The notes beneath the pieces were generated by a model. That model saw only the letters and a program-made list of their open reading frames with translations, ran no database searches and was not told the origin of the DNA. A stretch of 64,000 nt of DNA from Tritrichomonas musculus (taxonomy: Eukaryota; Parabasalia; Tritrichomonadida; Tritrichomonadidae), in contig JAPFFF010000028.1 of NCBI GenBank assembly GCA_039105265.1, positions 744,001 to 808,000 on the forward strand. The letters run 5' to 3'. The stretch's first letter is position 1. Each line of letters starts with the position of its first letter. The translations under genes and the position numbers were made by a program. Positions 38,580 to 48,955 of this stretch are shown in pieces.

Positions 38580-41500
38580 TTATTTACATAAAGCAGATTC
38601 CAAGATTGTTGATCGATGCTCGCGTCTTGTGATATTTGTATGCTTTCTCAAACCATTCAAATGCTCGGCGCCTTTTTCTTCAGATTCGTCTTTTATTGTA
38701 TCGTTTACTTCTTCCTCATTCTCTCTTCTGACATTCTTTTCTTTCACTTCTTGATTGTCTATTCGTGTCTTTCTTTCTTCTTCTTCTCTTTCTTCTTTTT
38801 CTTTGTTTTCAATTGGTTCTTCATATTGAAAAGGAATTTTAAATGAAATGTTCTTGTTAGTTGTTCGCTGTTTCACTTTCGATGCATAGTAAAGTCCAAC
38901 ATCTGTGCTGAATGGCTCAATTAATTCTTCATTGCCACTCAAAATCATATTTTCAATGCCTCCGATAAAATCTCGATGGTGACCAATACCACGTGTCATG
39001 AAATAGCCAACAAGAAATTGACAATTCTTTTCTCCTTTGTCGCTTCCTTCACTCGCATATTGGAATGCTTCCGAGTATTTCTTATAAATATCATGATAAA
39101 GTCGTGAAAGTGAAAAATATGAAATCAAATAACCTCCTTCAATTGAGATTTTAAGATGTTCTTCTGCTTCTTTCATTATAGTATCATATTCTTCGTTATA
39201 TTGATTGGGTACTCCATTATAAATAAGATATGCACCATACTTGTGATGTGAAACAATGTTATTGATTGAAATTCCTTCTTCGCACATTTCTAAATAAAAT
39301 GATATCGATTCGTTGAAAATACGATCAAAAATCCAGCTGATGTACTCATTATCACAGTGTTCATCGAGGAATTTCATTAGCTTCCTTGTTTCGCGTCGTT
39401 CAATCATTCCTTCAATTGCTTCTTCTTGTGAGTTCTCTACTTTCATCGTTTCTTTCGTTTCTTCATTATTGTCTTCATTATCATTTATTGTTCTTGATCT
39501 TTCTCCTGAATCTGGTGGAATCGTCGTGTAAATTGGTTTTTCCGTGATGACTTCCTTCGATTCAATTTTTATTGCTTCTTGTGTTTCTTCTTCTTTTTCT
39601 GAATCTCCTATGAAAATAGAGGTCAAATTTCTTTCTCTTATATCAATCGTTTCATCTTTTTCATCATTCTCGTTGACTTCATGATTTTCTTTGTTTTCAT
39701 TCATTTTGTTAATTCCTTCATTTACATTATTCTCTTTGTCTTCAATAAGAGTATTTTCTTCAAATATTGCTTTGTTTTTGTTTTCTTTAAATACTTTATT
39801 AGTTTTTATTTCATTCTCTCCTGATTCCTTGAAAACTTTTTCGTTTATTTTCGTTTTTGTTTCATTCAATTCTGATTCTTTATTGATTGTTTCACATATT
39901 TGTTCTTTTTCAATTTCTTCATCATTTTCTAATTTGATTACTTCCGTTTCTTCAGATTTTTCTTGTTCATCATTTATATGTTCTGTTTTCATATCTCTTT
40001 CATCATTTTCAGCGCTTTCATCATTTTTGTTGTATTCAATGCATTCGTTGATTTCTTTGTTATCATCAATTATATTTACTTCCTGGTTTTCTTTGTTTTT
40101 ATTGATTCCTTTTTCGTTATCAGAATTAGCTTTGATTTTATTATCTTCCCTGATTTCATCTTCTTCTTTTGGATTAATGAATTGTTTATCTTCATCTGGT
40201 GATTGCTCTGATAAATGTTCTATGTTATCTTTAATATGTTCTTTTTCATTTAATGACTTCTCTTTTTCATTATTGTCATATTTGATTTCTTTCTCATTTA
40301 ATTGTCTTTCTTCGAATTCTTTAGGATTATGCAGATATAATTCTTCAAAAATTTCTTCTTGTGAATCTTTCTTTTGAATGGATCTTATTTCTCCTTCTTT
40401 GTCTTCAATATTTTCATTATACTCCTTGTTATCGAATAATTCGTTGTTTTCTATGTTATCAATGTTTTTATTATCTTTTTCTTTGTTTTTCATTGGATTA
40501 TTATTATTAATTGAATTATTTTTAGTTTTTTCATTGTTATCTTCTTGACCAATGAGTTGCATATCCTCTTTTAGTAATGGTTCCTCCATGTTTTCTTCTT
40601 TTTCGATTAAATATTTGATATTATCGGTGTCGTTTAAATTGTGTTCCTTTAAATTTTCATTGCATTCAAAAATGTTTTTGTTATCTTCTCCTTCATCTTC
40701 AAAATATTCATTCCCATCTGCTTTTGATATCTCTATTGTATTATTTTTCGTTTCTTCATATTTTTCAATTTCGGGTTTGTCTTCGTTCAACCCTGCTTTT
40801 TCTGATTCGGCGTTTGTTTTGATTTTCATTTCGAAATTCTTGCTGGTTGATTCTTTCGTTTCTGGATCTGAGTTTGAATCAGTCTTATTTGATGTTTGAA
40901 GCGTTTCATTAGTGTTTCCATTAGTTTGTTTTTTACTTTTGATAAGTTCTTCAAGTTCAACTGCTCGAATGTTAGAATAAAATTCAATGTTCGATTCTTC
41001 AATGTATTTGACATAAATGTGATATTTGTCTTTGTCAACGTCATCTTTGATGAATCTTTCATCATTCTTAAGAATACTAGTGATTTCTGAAAATGTTGGT
41101 CGATCACTTGGTTCTTGTGACCAGCAGATTTCAATCAGTTCTCGATAGCATTCTTCAACTTCATCATTAATTTCTGGTCGTTTCGATTTCATGATGACTT
41201 CGTCCATGATGTAATTGATTGAATCGTTTCCTTTGAATGGAATTTCGCCTGTAATCAGTTCATAAACAAGCATCCCAAATGAGTAAACATCTCCTGATTC
41301 TGAATATTGATTTCGTTGTAATATTTCTGGTGATGAATATGATGGACGTCCTTTCAAACCTGAAATCGATTGGAATGTCATGCTTTCTAGTGTGTGAATT
41401 CGTGATGATAATTCAAAATTTCCAATCTTAGGATACAAATATTCATCAACATAAATGCTGTCTGGATTCAAATTTCGATGAAGAATTTTGTGTGAATGTA

Positions 41501-43916
41501 AATATGACATCCCTGATGAGATTCCATACATGATAATCAGTCGGCTCGTGGAATCCAATTTTCGGTGTTCTTTAAGAACTTGTGATAATGTTCCTTTCTT
41601 TGTAAGCTCTGTAATTAAAACTGGACGACGTTTATTTGAGAAATCAGTTGGACTGTAACCAAGAAACTTCACAATTGATGGATGAATGATCTGCATCATG
41701 ATGTTCGCCTCTCGTGAAAGTCTGATTAATTCATCTCGGCTCAGTTTATTTATTTTGATGTTTGAGATTTTAGCTAGATATAGTTGACCTGTCTTCTTTT
41801 TTCTCACTTCATGTTCACTGTACATTTGGCCTTTCTTTATCAGCTCAACTTTTTCATAGTCATCCAAATCAACAAAATCGGCAAAAAATTTTTCATCATA
41901 ATCTTCTTCTTCTGTTTGTGCTAGGTCAATTGATACTTTCTGAAACTTCCCTTCTTCTTCTGATGTGTTTCTGATTGTTCTCTTAATATATTCAATGTAT
42001 TCTTTGAATAAATGTTCATCAACTTTTCCAATGATGAATTCTGGATTATTTTTCATTACATCAACAATTTCATCAAATGTTGGTCGTTCTTGCGGATTTT
42101 GATTCCAACAATTTTCAATCAATTCTTGATAACATTTCGGAATTGGATGTTTAAAACTTGGTCGATGTCCACGTTTAATATTGATTATAATTTGGTTTAA
42201 GTTGAGTCCTTCAAAGGTTTTTTCACCCGTGATGATTTCATATACAATCATGCCAAATGCATAAACATCTCCTGATTTGCTATATAATTTTTCAAAATGT
42301 ATTTCTGGTGAGATGTATGCTGGTGTTCCTTTCATACATGATCGTTGATCCATGCTTTCAATAAATGATTCATCTTGAATGATTTTTGATAAACCAAAAT
42401 CTCCAATCTTTGGGAATAAGTATTCATCAAGGAAAATGTTTCCTGGTTTCAAATCTCGATGAAGAATGTTGAGTGAATGCAAGTATGACATACCTCGAGC
42501 AATTCCATAGATAGTAATCAGCTTGTGAGTGTCATCCCACTCAACAATCGATTGTCCTTTCCGTTCAAGGTCAAGAATCACATCCAGTGAATAATTCGGA
42601 ATGAATTCTGTGATGATCGTTGCTCGTTCTTGGTCCTTGAAATTTTTTGGATTGAATCCGATGAATTCAACAACTGAACAAAATTTGATTTTTGACATAA
42701 CAGTAATTTCTCGTTCGGTGTTTTTAATATAATCTTCATCCATATAATCTGCTTCAAATCTTGATATTTTGCATGCATAAATATTTCCCGTAATTTTTTC
42801 AAATACTTTGTAAACTTTAGCGAAGGATCCTTCTCCAATATTTTTTATTTTTTCGAATCTTGATAAGTCTATTTGTGGCAAATCTATTGAAAGATGTTTC
42901 TTCTTTGTCTCAATTTCGGTTTTCTCTTCTTCTTCAATTTCGGTTTTCTCTTCTTCCTCAATTTCGATTTTTATTATTTTGCCACTATAATTTTCTGGAT
43001 CTTTTATGTATTCAATATAATTATTGAATTCTTCTTTATCAATGTTTTCTTTGAATTCTGGATTTGTGTTGAGTTCATTGATGATTTCTTCAAATGTTGG
43101 CCTGTCTTCTGGTTTCTGTGACCAGCATTTCTTTATCAATTTTCGGTAGCAACCTGGAAATGTCTCATCGAATTCTGGTCTTTTCCCTTCTATTACTCCT
43201 CCAATTATTTGTGCTACATTCCATTTAGGATATGACATTCGATTATTGATGATTTCATACATTGTCATTCCAAATGAATAAACATCAATTTCTGGAGTTC
43301 GATTATACTCTGCATAATTTTCTATAAATTCAGGAGCCATGTACTTCGCTGTTGATTGTTGAAAAGTCGTTGAAACTCTGATAGCATCCATTTCTACTGC
43401 TGTTTCAAAATTTCCAATTTTTGGAAATAAATAGTCATCAAGGAAAATGTTTTCTGGTTTTAAATCTCGATGACGAATGTTTTTTGAATGTAAATGTGAC
43501 ATTCCTGATGCAATTCCATAAATAACAATAAACTTTTTCGTATCATTCCAGCCAATTTCTTTCAATTTGCTTTCATTTAATTCAAAAATAGTGCTCAATG
43601 GATTCAGGTAGCATTTGTCATATATGAGGTAGCCTGTCTCTTTTTTCTTAGATGATTTTCGTGTATGGATACAGTAACCTATAAATTGGACAATAAATGG
43701 ACTTGGTATGCTGTAATTTACCATTATTTCTAGTTCGCGATAGAAAAACTTTTTATTATCTCTACCAAAATCTATATGTCTGGCTGCATATTGTTTTCCT
43801 GTTTTTTTGTCAATAAGCTCATATATATTATAATTGGCTCCACGTCGAAATTTCTTTTTGTCAAATTCATTGAGATTAAGTTTATAGGATTCAATAAATG
43901 TATTACTACTCGACAT
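38580..43916 (-). CDS. Triple protein kinase, copy B, C-terminally truncated paralogue
   Basis: This 1778-residue tandem paralogue of the neighbouring kinase gene keeps the same order: pseudokinase (HRDLKPEN but GNF for DFG), intact kinase (GEGSFAKVY, HRDLKPGN, DFG), pseudokinase (HRN, GNF), acidic linker, then Sel1-like repeats. Relative to copy A, 32 extra bases near 38673-38710 shift the frame, so the last ~30 residues (from about AEHLNGLRKH) are a misread of a segment that in copy A encodes a Sel1 helix. Homology then stops at about 38587, so the last ~190 residues of copy A are absent. Everything upstream is open. The kinase 3 to Sel1 part is nearly identical to copy A, whereas kinase domains 1-2 differ at many positions. 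The truncation may alter partner binding or mark early decay. Confidence 0.85.
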   Translation of the reverse strand: MSSSNTFIESYKLNLNEFDKKKFRRGANYNIYELIDKKTGKQYAARHIDFGRDNKKFFYRELEIMVNYSIPSPFIVQFIGYCIHTRKSSKKKETGYLIYDKCYLNPLSTIFELNESKLKEIGWNDTKKFIVIYGIASGMSHLHSKNIRHRDLKPENIFLDDYLFPKIGNFETAVEMDAIRVSTTFQQSTAKYMAPEFIENYAEYNRTPEIDVYSFGMTMYEIINNRMSYPKWNVAQIIGGVIEGKRPEFDETFPGCYRKLIKKCWSQKPEDRPTFEEIINELNTNPEFKENIDKEEFNNYIEYIKDPENYSGKIIKIEIEEEEKTEIEEEEKTEIETKKKHLSIDLPQIDLSRFEKIKNIGEGSFAKVYKVFEKITGNIYACKISRFEADYMDEDYIKNTEREITVMSKIKFCSVVEFIGFNPKNFKDQERATIITEFIPNYSLDVILDLERKGQSIVEWDDTHKLITIYGIARGMSYLHSLNILHRDLKPGNIFLDEYLFPKIGDFGLSKIIQDESFIESMDQRSCMKGTPAYISPEIHFEKLYSKSGDVYAFGMIVYEIITGEKTFEGLNLNQIIINIKRGHRPSFKHPIPKCYQELIENCWNQNPQERPTFDEIVDVMKNNPEFIIGKVDEHLFKEYIEYIKRTIRNTSEEEGKFQKVSIDLAQTEEEDYDEKFFADFVDLDDYEKVELIKKGQMYSEHEVRKKKTGQLYLAKISNIKINKLSRDELIRLSREANIMMQIIHPSIVKFLGYSPTDFSNKRRPVLITELTKKGTLSQVLKEHRKLDSTSRLIIMYGISSGMSYLHSHKILHRNLNPDSIYVDEYLYPKIGNFELSSRIHTLESMTFQSISGLKGRPSYSSPEILQRNQYSESGDVYSFGMLVYELITGEIPFKGNDSINYIMDEVIMKSKRPEINDEVEECYRELIEICWSQEPSDRPTFSEITSILKNDERFIKDDVDKDKYHIYVKYIEESNIEFYSNIRAVELEELIKSKKQTNGNTNETLQTSNKTDSNSDPETKESTSKNFEMKIKTNAESEKAGLNEDKPEIEKYEETKNNTIEISKADGNEYFEDEGEDNKNIFECNENLKEHNLNDTDNIKYLIEKEENMEEPLLKEDMQLIGQEDNNEKTKNNSINNNNPMKNKEKDNKNIDNIENNELFDNKEYNENIEDKEGEIRSIQKKDSQEEIFEELYLHNPKEFEERQLNEKEIKYDNNEKEKSLNEKEHIKDNIEHLSEQSPDEDKQFINPKEEDEIREDNKIKANSDNEKGINKNKENQEVNIIDDNKEINECIEYNKNDESAENDERDMKTEHINDEQEKSEETEVIKLENDEEIEKEQICETINKESELNETKTKINEKVFKESGENEIKTNKVFKENKNKAIFEENTLIEDKENNVNEGINKMNENKENHEVNENDEKDETIDIRERNLTSIFIGDSEKEEETQEAIKIESKEVITEKPIYTTIPPDSGERSRTINDNEDNNEETKETMKVENSQEEAIEGMIERRETRKLMKFLDEHCDNEYISWIFDRIFNESISFYLEMCEEGISINNIVSHHKYGAYLIYNGVPNQYNEEYDTIMKEAEEHLKISIEGGYLISYFSLSRLYHDIYKKYSEAFQYASEGSDKGEKNCQFLVGYFMTRGIGHHRDFIGGIENMILSGNEELIEPFSTDVGLYYASKVKQRTTNKNISFKIPFQYEEPIENKEKEEREEEERKTRIDNQEVKEKNVRRENEEEVNDTIKDESEEKGAEHLNGLRKHTNITRREHRSTILESALCK

Positions 43917-44135
43917 TAGAGAAAATTAGCAGTAAAAAATTTATTGATTCAATTGAATTACGATGGTCTCAAAATTGAATTTTTTTTTGGTCATAAAATT
44001 AAATATTTTTATATTGACTATCTTCAAAGTAAATTAATTTTACATTTTAAATAATTATATATTATATTAAATATGAAGTATTATTAATGTAATGTTTAAT
44101 ATGCCAATTAATTTAACTTGAAGTATTGTATAACA
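43917..44135 (-). promoter_or_regulatory. Upstream region conserved between the kinase paralogues (copy B)
   Basis: This is the counterpart of 38144-38365, with the same conserved blocks in the same order (GAGAAAATTA, TTTTGGTCATAAAAT, ATTATATATTATATTA, TAATGTAATGTTTAATAT). The duplication therefore included at least 220 bp of 5' flank. Confidence 0.45.
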
Positions 44136-44565
44136 GATGGTAGGGATATAAATTTGAGAGTACACACCGATAGGGAGTGCACATTCTATTCATTTTTTGG
44201 CAAAAAAAAGCATAAATTGATTCATTCTTAATGGTTAAACATATATTTTAACAATGGCAGTTGTCTTCTTCTTTCAAATTGAATTCATTTGATTCAAAAG
44301 AATTAAAAAAACAATAGAAACTAGAGATAAAACCTCATGAACATGGATGTGAGTAAATCTATAGATGAAAATAATACGACATATTTTCAATAGTATTTGA
44401 GTTTGTGTGTTATATTTTTTCAATCAATGAAAAAAAAAAATTTGAAGGTATAAACAATAATAACTTGTCTATATGAATGATTATTTTTTTATTGAAAAAA
44501 AAAAAAAAAAAATTATGAATGTCAAAAATTAAAGCCTTGAAAAAAGTGAAAATAAACTACTTGTA
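44136..44565. other. Intergenic spacer
   Basis: This AT-rich spacer includes a run of about 18 A near 44496-44513. I see no gene or RNA. Confidence 0.5.
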
Positions 44566-46222
44566 TTATATAGTTGTAATTTGAACGTTATATCCAAAAG
44601 CTTTTTCTCCGATATCAGTTATTGGATGTATTTTACATCCATTTGGTAAAGTACATGAACGAAATGCTGCTGCTCCAATGTGCTTAACAAAAGGCAATTC
44701 AACTTTTTATAGTCCAATACATTTAAAAAATGCTGCTGATCCAATGTATGTAACTGCTTTTGGAATCTCAAAATTGCTCAATCTCCAGCACGAGTGAAAA
44801 GCACCTTTGCCGATAGAAGTTATACTTGATGGAACTCTAACGTTTTGAAGTTCATAGCAATCGCAGAAAGTATAGCTTTCAATTGATGATATAGAATCTG
44901 GAATTGAAATAGATTCTAAAGACGTACAATAGCTAAAAGCACGATCGCCAATAAATGTTAAAGAACTAGGTAATTTTACAGTTTGAAGTTTTTTACATGA
45001 ATTAAAAGTATTCGCATTTATAACTGAAACAGAGTCAGGAATTACAATTGACTCAAGATTTTCGCAACCACAAAAAGCAAATTCATCGATTGTGCTAATT
45101 GAATTTGGAAGGTCGATTGTTTTCAATGATGAACAACCGCAAAAGGCATATGCATTGATAGTTATAATTGAATTTGGAAAGTTGATTTTGGCTAATTTTG
45201 AACAGCTATAAAAGGAGTATTTGGGAAATGACTTCAATATCTGAGAATTGATTGTTAGCTCAATTAAAGATTGGCAATATTCAAATGATTCATCTTCCAT
45301 TGATTCAATTGATTCTGGTAATACAGCTTTTTCAATACAAGTGTTTTTAAAATAGCATGTTTTGATGGTTGTGATTCCATTTGGAACATTTACTGATCTA
45401 ACTTCATTTTGCCGAAGTTTTGCCAAATCTTTCAGTGAATTCTTTTTCTTTTGGATCTTGAACAAAAGCGTCGTTTTGTTCTTGATTTGTGGCAAAGAAC
45501 TTTTTATGTATTGATTCTCATCATTTTGGCTTCCTTGTTTATATATGAAAGCTGTGTACAACAAAATGTCATTGTTTAGCTATTAAAAATAAATTTTGTT
45601 CTTATATTTTTCATAGATTTTATTCAAGCACTCTTCACCAGCTGTTTGGAAATCGACATAATTGAAAAGATGTGATGCTCTTGATGAATATTTATCAAGG
45701 CATTCAAAGCAAAAATTCATGATTATTCTTTCGTTTTGTAGTTTGTTTTCTTCTTATAAATTCTAGAAAGATTTTTTGATTAATTTTATATAGAAATAGA
45801 ACTTTAATGATTTATTCAAGTCGAAGTGGCAATAATTGCTTATTTTCAATATATTCAATTAAATAATTGGAAATTATATTTTCATCGTCAAATGTTAAAA
45901 TTTTTTTATTCAGGATTATTGGAAGTAATTCAATATGGTTCATATGAATATAATAATCAATGTGTTGTTGTAATGATTTTGTATCAAATTTTTCAGATAA
46001 CGCATTTAAAGTAAAAACAGTATCGTTGTTGATCAGTGGAATAACTGTTTGATCATTTAAATATGAAATAAAGCTTTGAATTGCATCGGGATTAAATACT
46101 ATGTGTTCATCTTCTTCATCATATTTAATTATGGGATTTGTCACAAGTTCATTTCTATTTAGCCAAATATATTCAGATGAAGGTATTGCTGATCTTATAT
46201 CAAATGAATAAGTATTTTTCTG
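44566..46222 (-). pseudogene. Broken BTB-LRR (BspA-like) gene
   Basis: Three pieces of one host gene family lie in order on the reverse strand. The 5' piece (to 45812) encodes a BTB-like segment (SSEYIWLNRNELVTNPII, then DEEDEHIVFNPDAIQSF) with no usable ATG. A middle piece (about 45600-45721) encodes FCFECLDKYSSRASHLFNYVDF, matching the BACK-like part of the BTB protein at 17254-18963. The 3' piece (from about 45564) encodes at least seven BspA-type LRR_5 repeats (for example LKTIDLPNSISTIDEFAFCGC). It is cut by an in-frame TAA at 44707-44709, after which two more repeats continue (KHIGAAAFRSC, ITDIGEKAFGYN) to a stop at 44566. Several breaks and no intact start make it a pseudogene. Intact relatives are adhesin-like or scaffold proteins. 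Confidence 0.75.
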
Positions 46223-46349
46223 CTAAACAAAATTGGCTCGTGGCCTTTCTTTGAGAATCATTAAAATGTGGAAATTTTTATATCATTGTAAGTGGAAAAT
46301 TTTGATTTCAAGATTGTTTTAATAAAAAAAGTTATTTTGAAAAGATATA

Positions 46350-46429
46350 GGTTGTTTGGCCGAGCGGTCCAAGGCGCTAGTTTTAGGCACTAGTCCGAAA
46401 GGGCGCGGGTTCGAACCCCGCAGCAACCA
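46350..46429 (+). tRNA. tRNA-Leu(TAG)
   Basis: This is an 80-nt class II tRNA. The acceptor GGTTGTT pairs with AGCAACC with discriminator A. The anticodon stem CTAGT/ACTAG closes the loop TTTAGGC, giving anticodon TAG (reads CTA) with T33 and G37. The long variable arm TCCGAAAGGGC and a perfect T arm (GCGGG, TTCGAAC, CCCGC) are present. Internal A and B boxes (TGGCCGAGCGG, GGTTCGAAC) are canonical and eight or more T follow shortly after the 3' end as terminator. No intron is present. Confidence 0.95.
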
Positions 46430-47269
46430 TGATTTTTTTTTCTTTATGATGATTATAAATAAAATAATAGATACAGTTCCTAAATTTATGTGAAAGTCAA
46501 ATTTATATTTCTTTAAAATCATTATTGCCTTTTAGAAATTCGAATATTCTTAAAAAAATAATTAATAAATTTTCCAAGAATGATTTAATCATTGTCACAA
46601 ATGATTGAGTCAATTTTTTATTGTTTTTAAATATAAAATCCTAATATCTCAATATAACAAAGATTTTTTTAGTCGTTGATATATTAACTTTAATTAAATT
46701 TATAAAAGTTAATGAATCATTAACTTTTATTCTGATATCAATTATCAGGTTTGGCACTCTTTTTAACTCAGATAATCGATAATAAAATGTTATCGATTGG
46801 AACTTTTAATTGATGAAATCAAGTATGAAATGTGATACAAAAAAAAAATGCTTTTGATATCGAATCTTGATTAATCGAAATTAATACCGGAAAAAAAACA
46901 TTAAAAATAGTATTTTAATGGCATAAAATGAATATATTCTAACTTATTATGTAAAAGAATCAGTTTTTATTACATTTTATAACGGTAATGTGAAGTAAAC
47001 CGTTAAAAAAGTTTACAAAATTTTGATACGTTAAAAAAATTTCAATTTTGATAATCGATCTTTTATTTTTATTCATTATTGATATCAGAGATTAAATTTT
47101 TGATTTGATATTGATATCAGAAAAATGGATCAATTATCGATATCGAAAATCGAGACTTAACAAGCCTATTAATGATTTTTCATAAAACAAAAGAGATAAA
47201 ATAGAAGATTGAAAAATAAATTAGATGTAATTTAAAAGTTTGAAATTTTATTTTTAAAAATCATTTGAT
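46430..47269. other. Intergenic region with ATCGAT-rich decayed repeat
   Basis: No gene is seen. Between about 46730 and 47170 the sequence is unusually rich in ATCGAT, GATATC and TTATCGAT motifs in both orientations, and TTTGGCACTCTTTTTAACTC near 46750 faces a loosely matching GAGACTTAACAAGCCT near 47152. This may be a heavily decayed inverted-repeat element. Confidence 0.35.
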
Positions 47270-47441
47270 ATTGTTTTTTGAAGTATTACATGATGATATG
47301 ATTTGCTGTTTTCAGAAGTATTATTATCTTTTTTGATTTTATAAAGATCAATGGTTATCTGACTCAAATGTATGCAAAAGCTTGAAATGAAGGAAATATG
47401 ATTTCAGTAAGCAGTCATGCATGTTGATTTTGAGAATTTTT
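47270..47441. repeat. Uninterrupted copy of a 172-bp repeat (empty-site paralogue)
   Basis: This copy starts ATTGTTTTTTGAAGTATTAC and ends near TTGATTTTGAGAATTTTT. Its left 70 bp match 48211-48279 and its right 112 bp match 56816-56927, each with only a few differences. The two halves of the other copy are separated by an 8.5-kb insertion, so this copy shows the unoccupied state. The nature of the repeat itself is unknown; it flanks the RING gene on both sides. Confidence 0.8.
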
Positions 47442-47636
47442 GTTTCCTACTTTGATCTTTTAGATATTTTCTACCAAATTAGAAATTAAAATTCATTGAT
47501 TGATTTAAAAAAAAAAAAAAAAAGTAAAGAATAGTTTACAACTGTGTATAAAACTTGAGTATATATATTTAAAATGCCAAAAATCATGAACTTCAATTTA
47601 TTGATTAATCTAAAAAAAAAAATTTTTTTAGCAACT

Positions 47637-48080
47637 CTAAGCATTTTCCCATAGTAACCCGCAATAGCCAACTGGGCATCTTGGTGAATGTTCAAGCCAT
47701 TTAGATATGCAGTGGTTGTGGAATTTATGTCCACAGACTCCTTCAACTACAACACAATTACTTGGATCAGAGATTCCATTGGCTTGGCATCTTATGCATA
47801 CTTCGTGGAGCTGCTTACGGCATATTGCACAGTCAGTCACGTCTCCACTTGATTTAATAACATATACTGGGCAAAATTTCTTCAAAAATACTTTTGGATT
47901 TGGTTTTTGCGTTGGAGTTCCCGTTTGGTCTGCTGTAGTTTGGTCTGCTGCAGTTTGGTCTTCATTTGTCGTTTTAGCTGTAGCTACTCTTCTGGTTGTT
48001 GGTCTTTTACCGGCTCTAGCATTTCTTGCTGCAGCTGTCCTTCTAGCAGCATTTGGCTGGTTTGGATTTGCTTCTGACAT
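47637..48080 (-). CDS. RBX1: RING-box protein, RBX1/HRT1-like cullin-ligase subunit
   Basis: This 147-residue protein has an Ala/Thr/Arg-rich N-terminal tail (1-60) and a C-terminal RING-H2 domain of the RBX1 type. Zinc ligands are visible in DCAICRKQLHEVCIRCQANG, then GVCGHKFHNHCISKWLEHSPRCP. The KFHNHCISKWL core and the CxxCQA insertion loop are diagnostic of RBX1/RBX2, and of APC11 less so. The preceding VFLKKFCPVYVI should be the strand that threads into the cullin. RBX1 recruits ubiquitin-loaded E2 to cullin-RING ligases, which fits with BTB proteins that may serve as cullin-3 adaptors. The N-terminal tail is longer than the roughly 35 residues usual in the family. Confidence 0.88.
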   Translation of the reverse strand: MSEANPNQPNAARRTAAARNARAGKRPTTRRVATAKTTNEDQTAADQTTADQTGTPTQKPNPKVFLKKFCPVYVIKSSGDVTDCAICRKQLHEVCIRCQANGISDPSNCVVVEGVCGHKFHNHCISKWLEHSPRCPVGYCGLLWENA

Positions 48081-48210
48081 TCTTCTGAACCTAAAATGAA
48101 CTAATTTAAAAAACTTTAATTAAATATTGTCTGACAAAATTTGTCAAAATTTTAAGGGTGTAGGTTGGTATTTTGAGAAGATATATAAAGAGATAAAATA
48201 GAAGATTAAT

Positions 48211-48279
48211 ATTGTTTTTTGAAGTATTACATGATGATATGATTTGCAGTTTTCAGAGGTATTATTATCTTTTTTGATT
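48211..48279. repeat. Left half of the split 172-bp repeat
   Basis: This segment matches the left portion of 47270-47441 and ends exactly at the left boundary of the 8.5-kb nested insertion. Its last nine bases (TTTTTGATT, 48271-48279) recur immediately right of the insertion (56816-56824), forming a target-site duplication. Confidence 0.75.
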
Positions 48280-48814
48280 GGGGAACTTTTTTTAGCCAGA
48301 AGTGCGAGAACCTAAATAACGTATTTTTGTATAATTTAGTATGTTCATTATCTTTGTATCTTATCAAGAATACTTTAATATTATTTTCATTTTAATATTA
48401 ATAAACTTCTTAGTATTCCATTTATTGGTATAAAATGAAATAGATTAATTATTCATCAAAATACTGATCAATTAAAAAAACTGAAATATGTTGTGTTACC
48501 TCGATATCTGATATATATATTAATATTATTTTTATATTTATATGATTTATTTAATATATTATATAATATATATTGGTTATAAAGAAAAATAACTTTTTTA
48601 AATAATAATATTTGCGTTTTATAAAATATTTGTTTTATTTGAGCTTATTTTGAGGGATAGATTGAATTTCTAGGGGATAACTATTATTATATATTTATAT
48701 ATATAAATATATTATATCATATTAAAATATAAAAAAATATCACTCGACAGGCGTAGCTCTATTTTAACTTTTATAAAACTTATTTTTTTTCTGGGGAAAA
48801 CGTTATTTTTAAAT

Positions 48815-48955
48815 TTTTGATAATTTTCGGTTCACTTTTTGATAATCTTCGAATGACTTTTTGATAATTTATGATTTATTTTTTGTTTATTTTCGGTTCA
48901 CTTTTTGTTAATTTTCGGTTCACTTTTTGATAATTTTCGATTGACTTTTTAAGAA
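48815..48955. repeat. Short tandem repeat, unit about 23 bp
   Basis: About six imperfect copies of a unit like TTTTTGATAATTTTCGGTTC (plus ACT) follow one another within the left arm of the outer element. Several copies vary (TTCGAATGACT, TTCGATTGACT). No coding role is seen. Confidence 0.6.

Noticed and set aside
46319-46522. Reverse-strand frame containing RGSNPRPFG
   Set aside because: It is the antisense of the tRNA-Leu gene, not a protein.
46730-47170. ATCGAT-rich region as a defined transposon
   Set aside because: Inverted similarity is weak and no target duplication could be identified, so it is only noted as a possible decayed repeat.
47707-48099. Plus-strand 130-codon frame opposite the RING gene
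   Set aside because: It is a shadow of the RBX1-like coding sequence, which has clear zinc ligands on the other strand.
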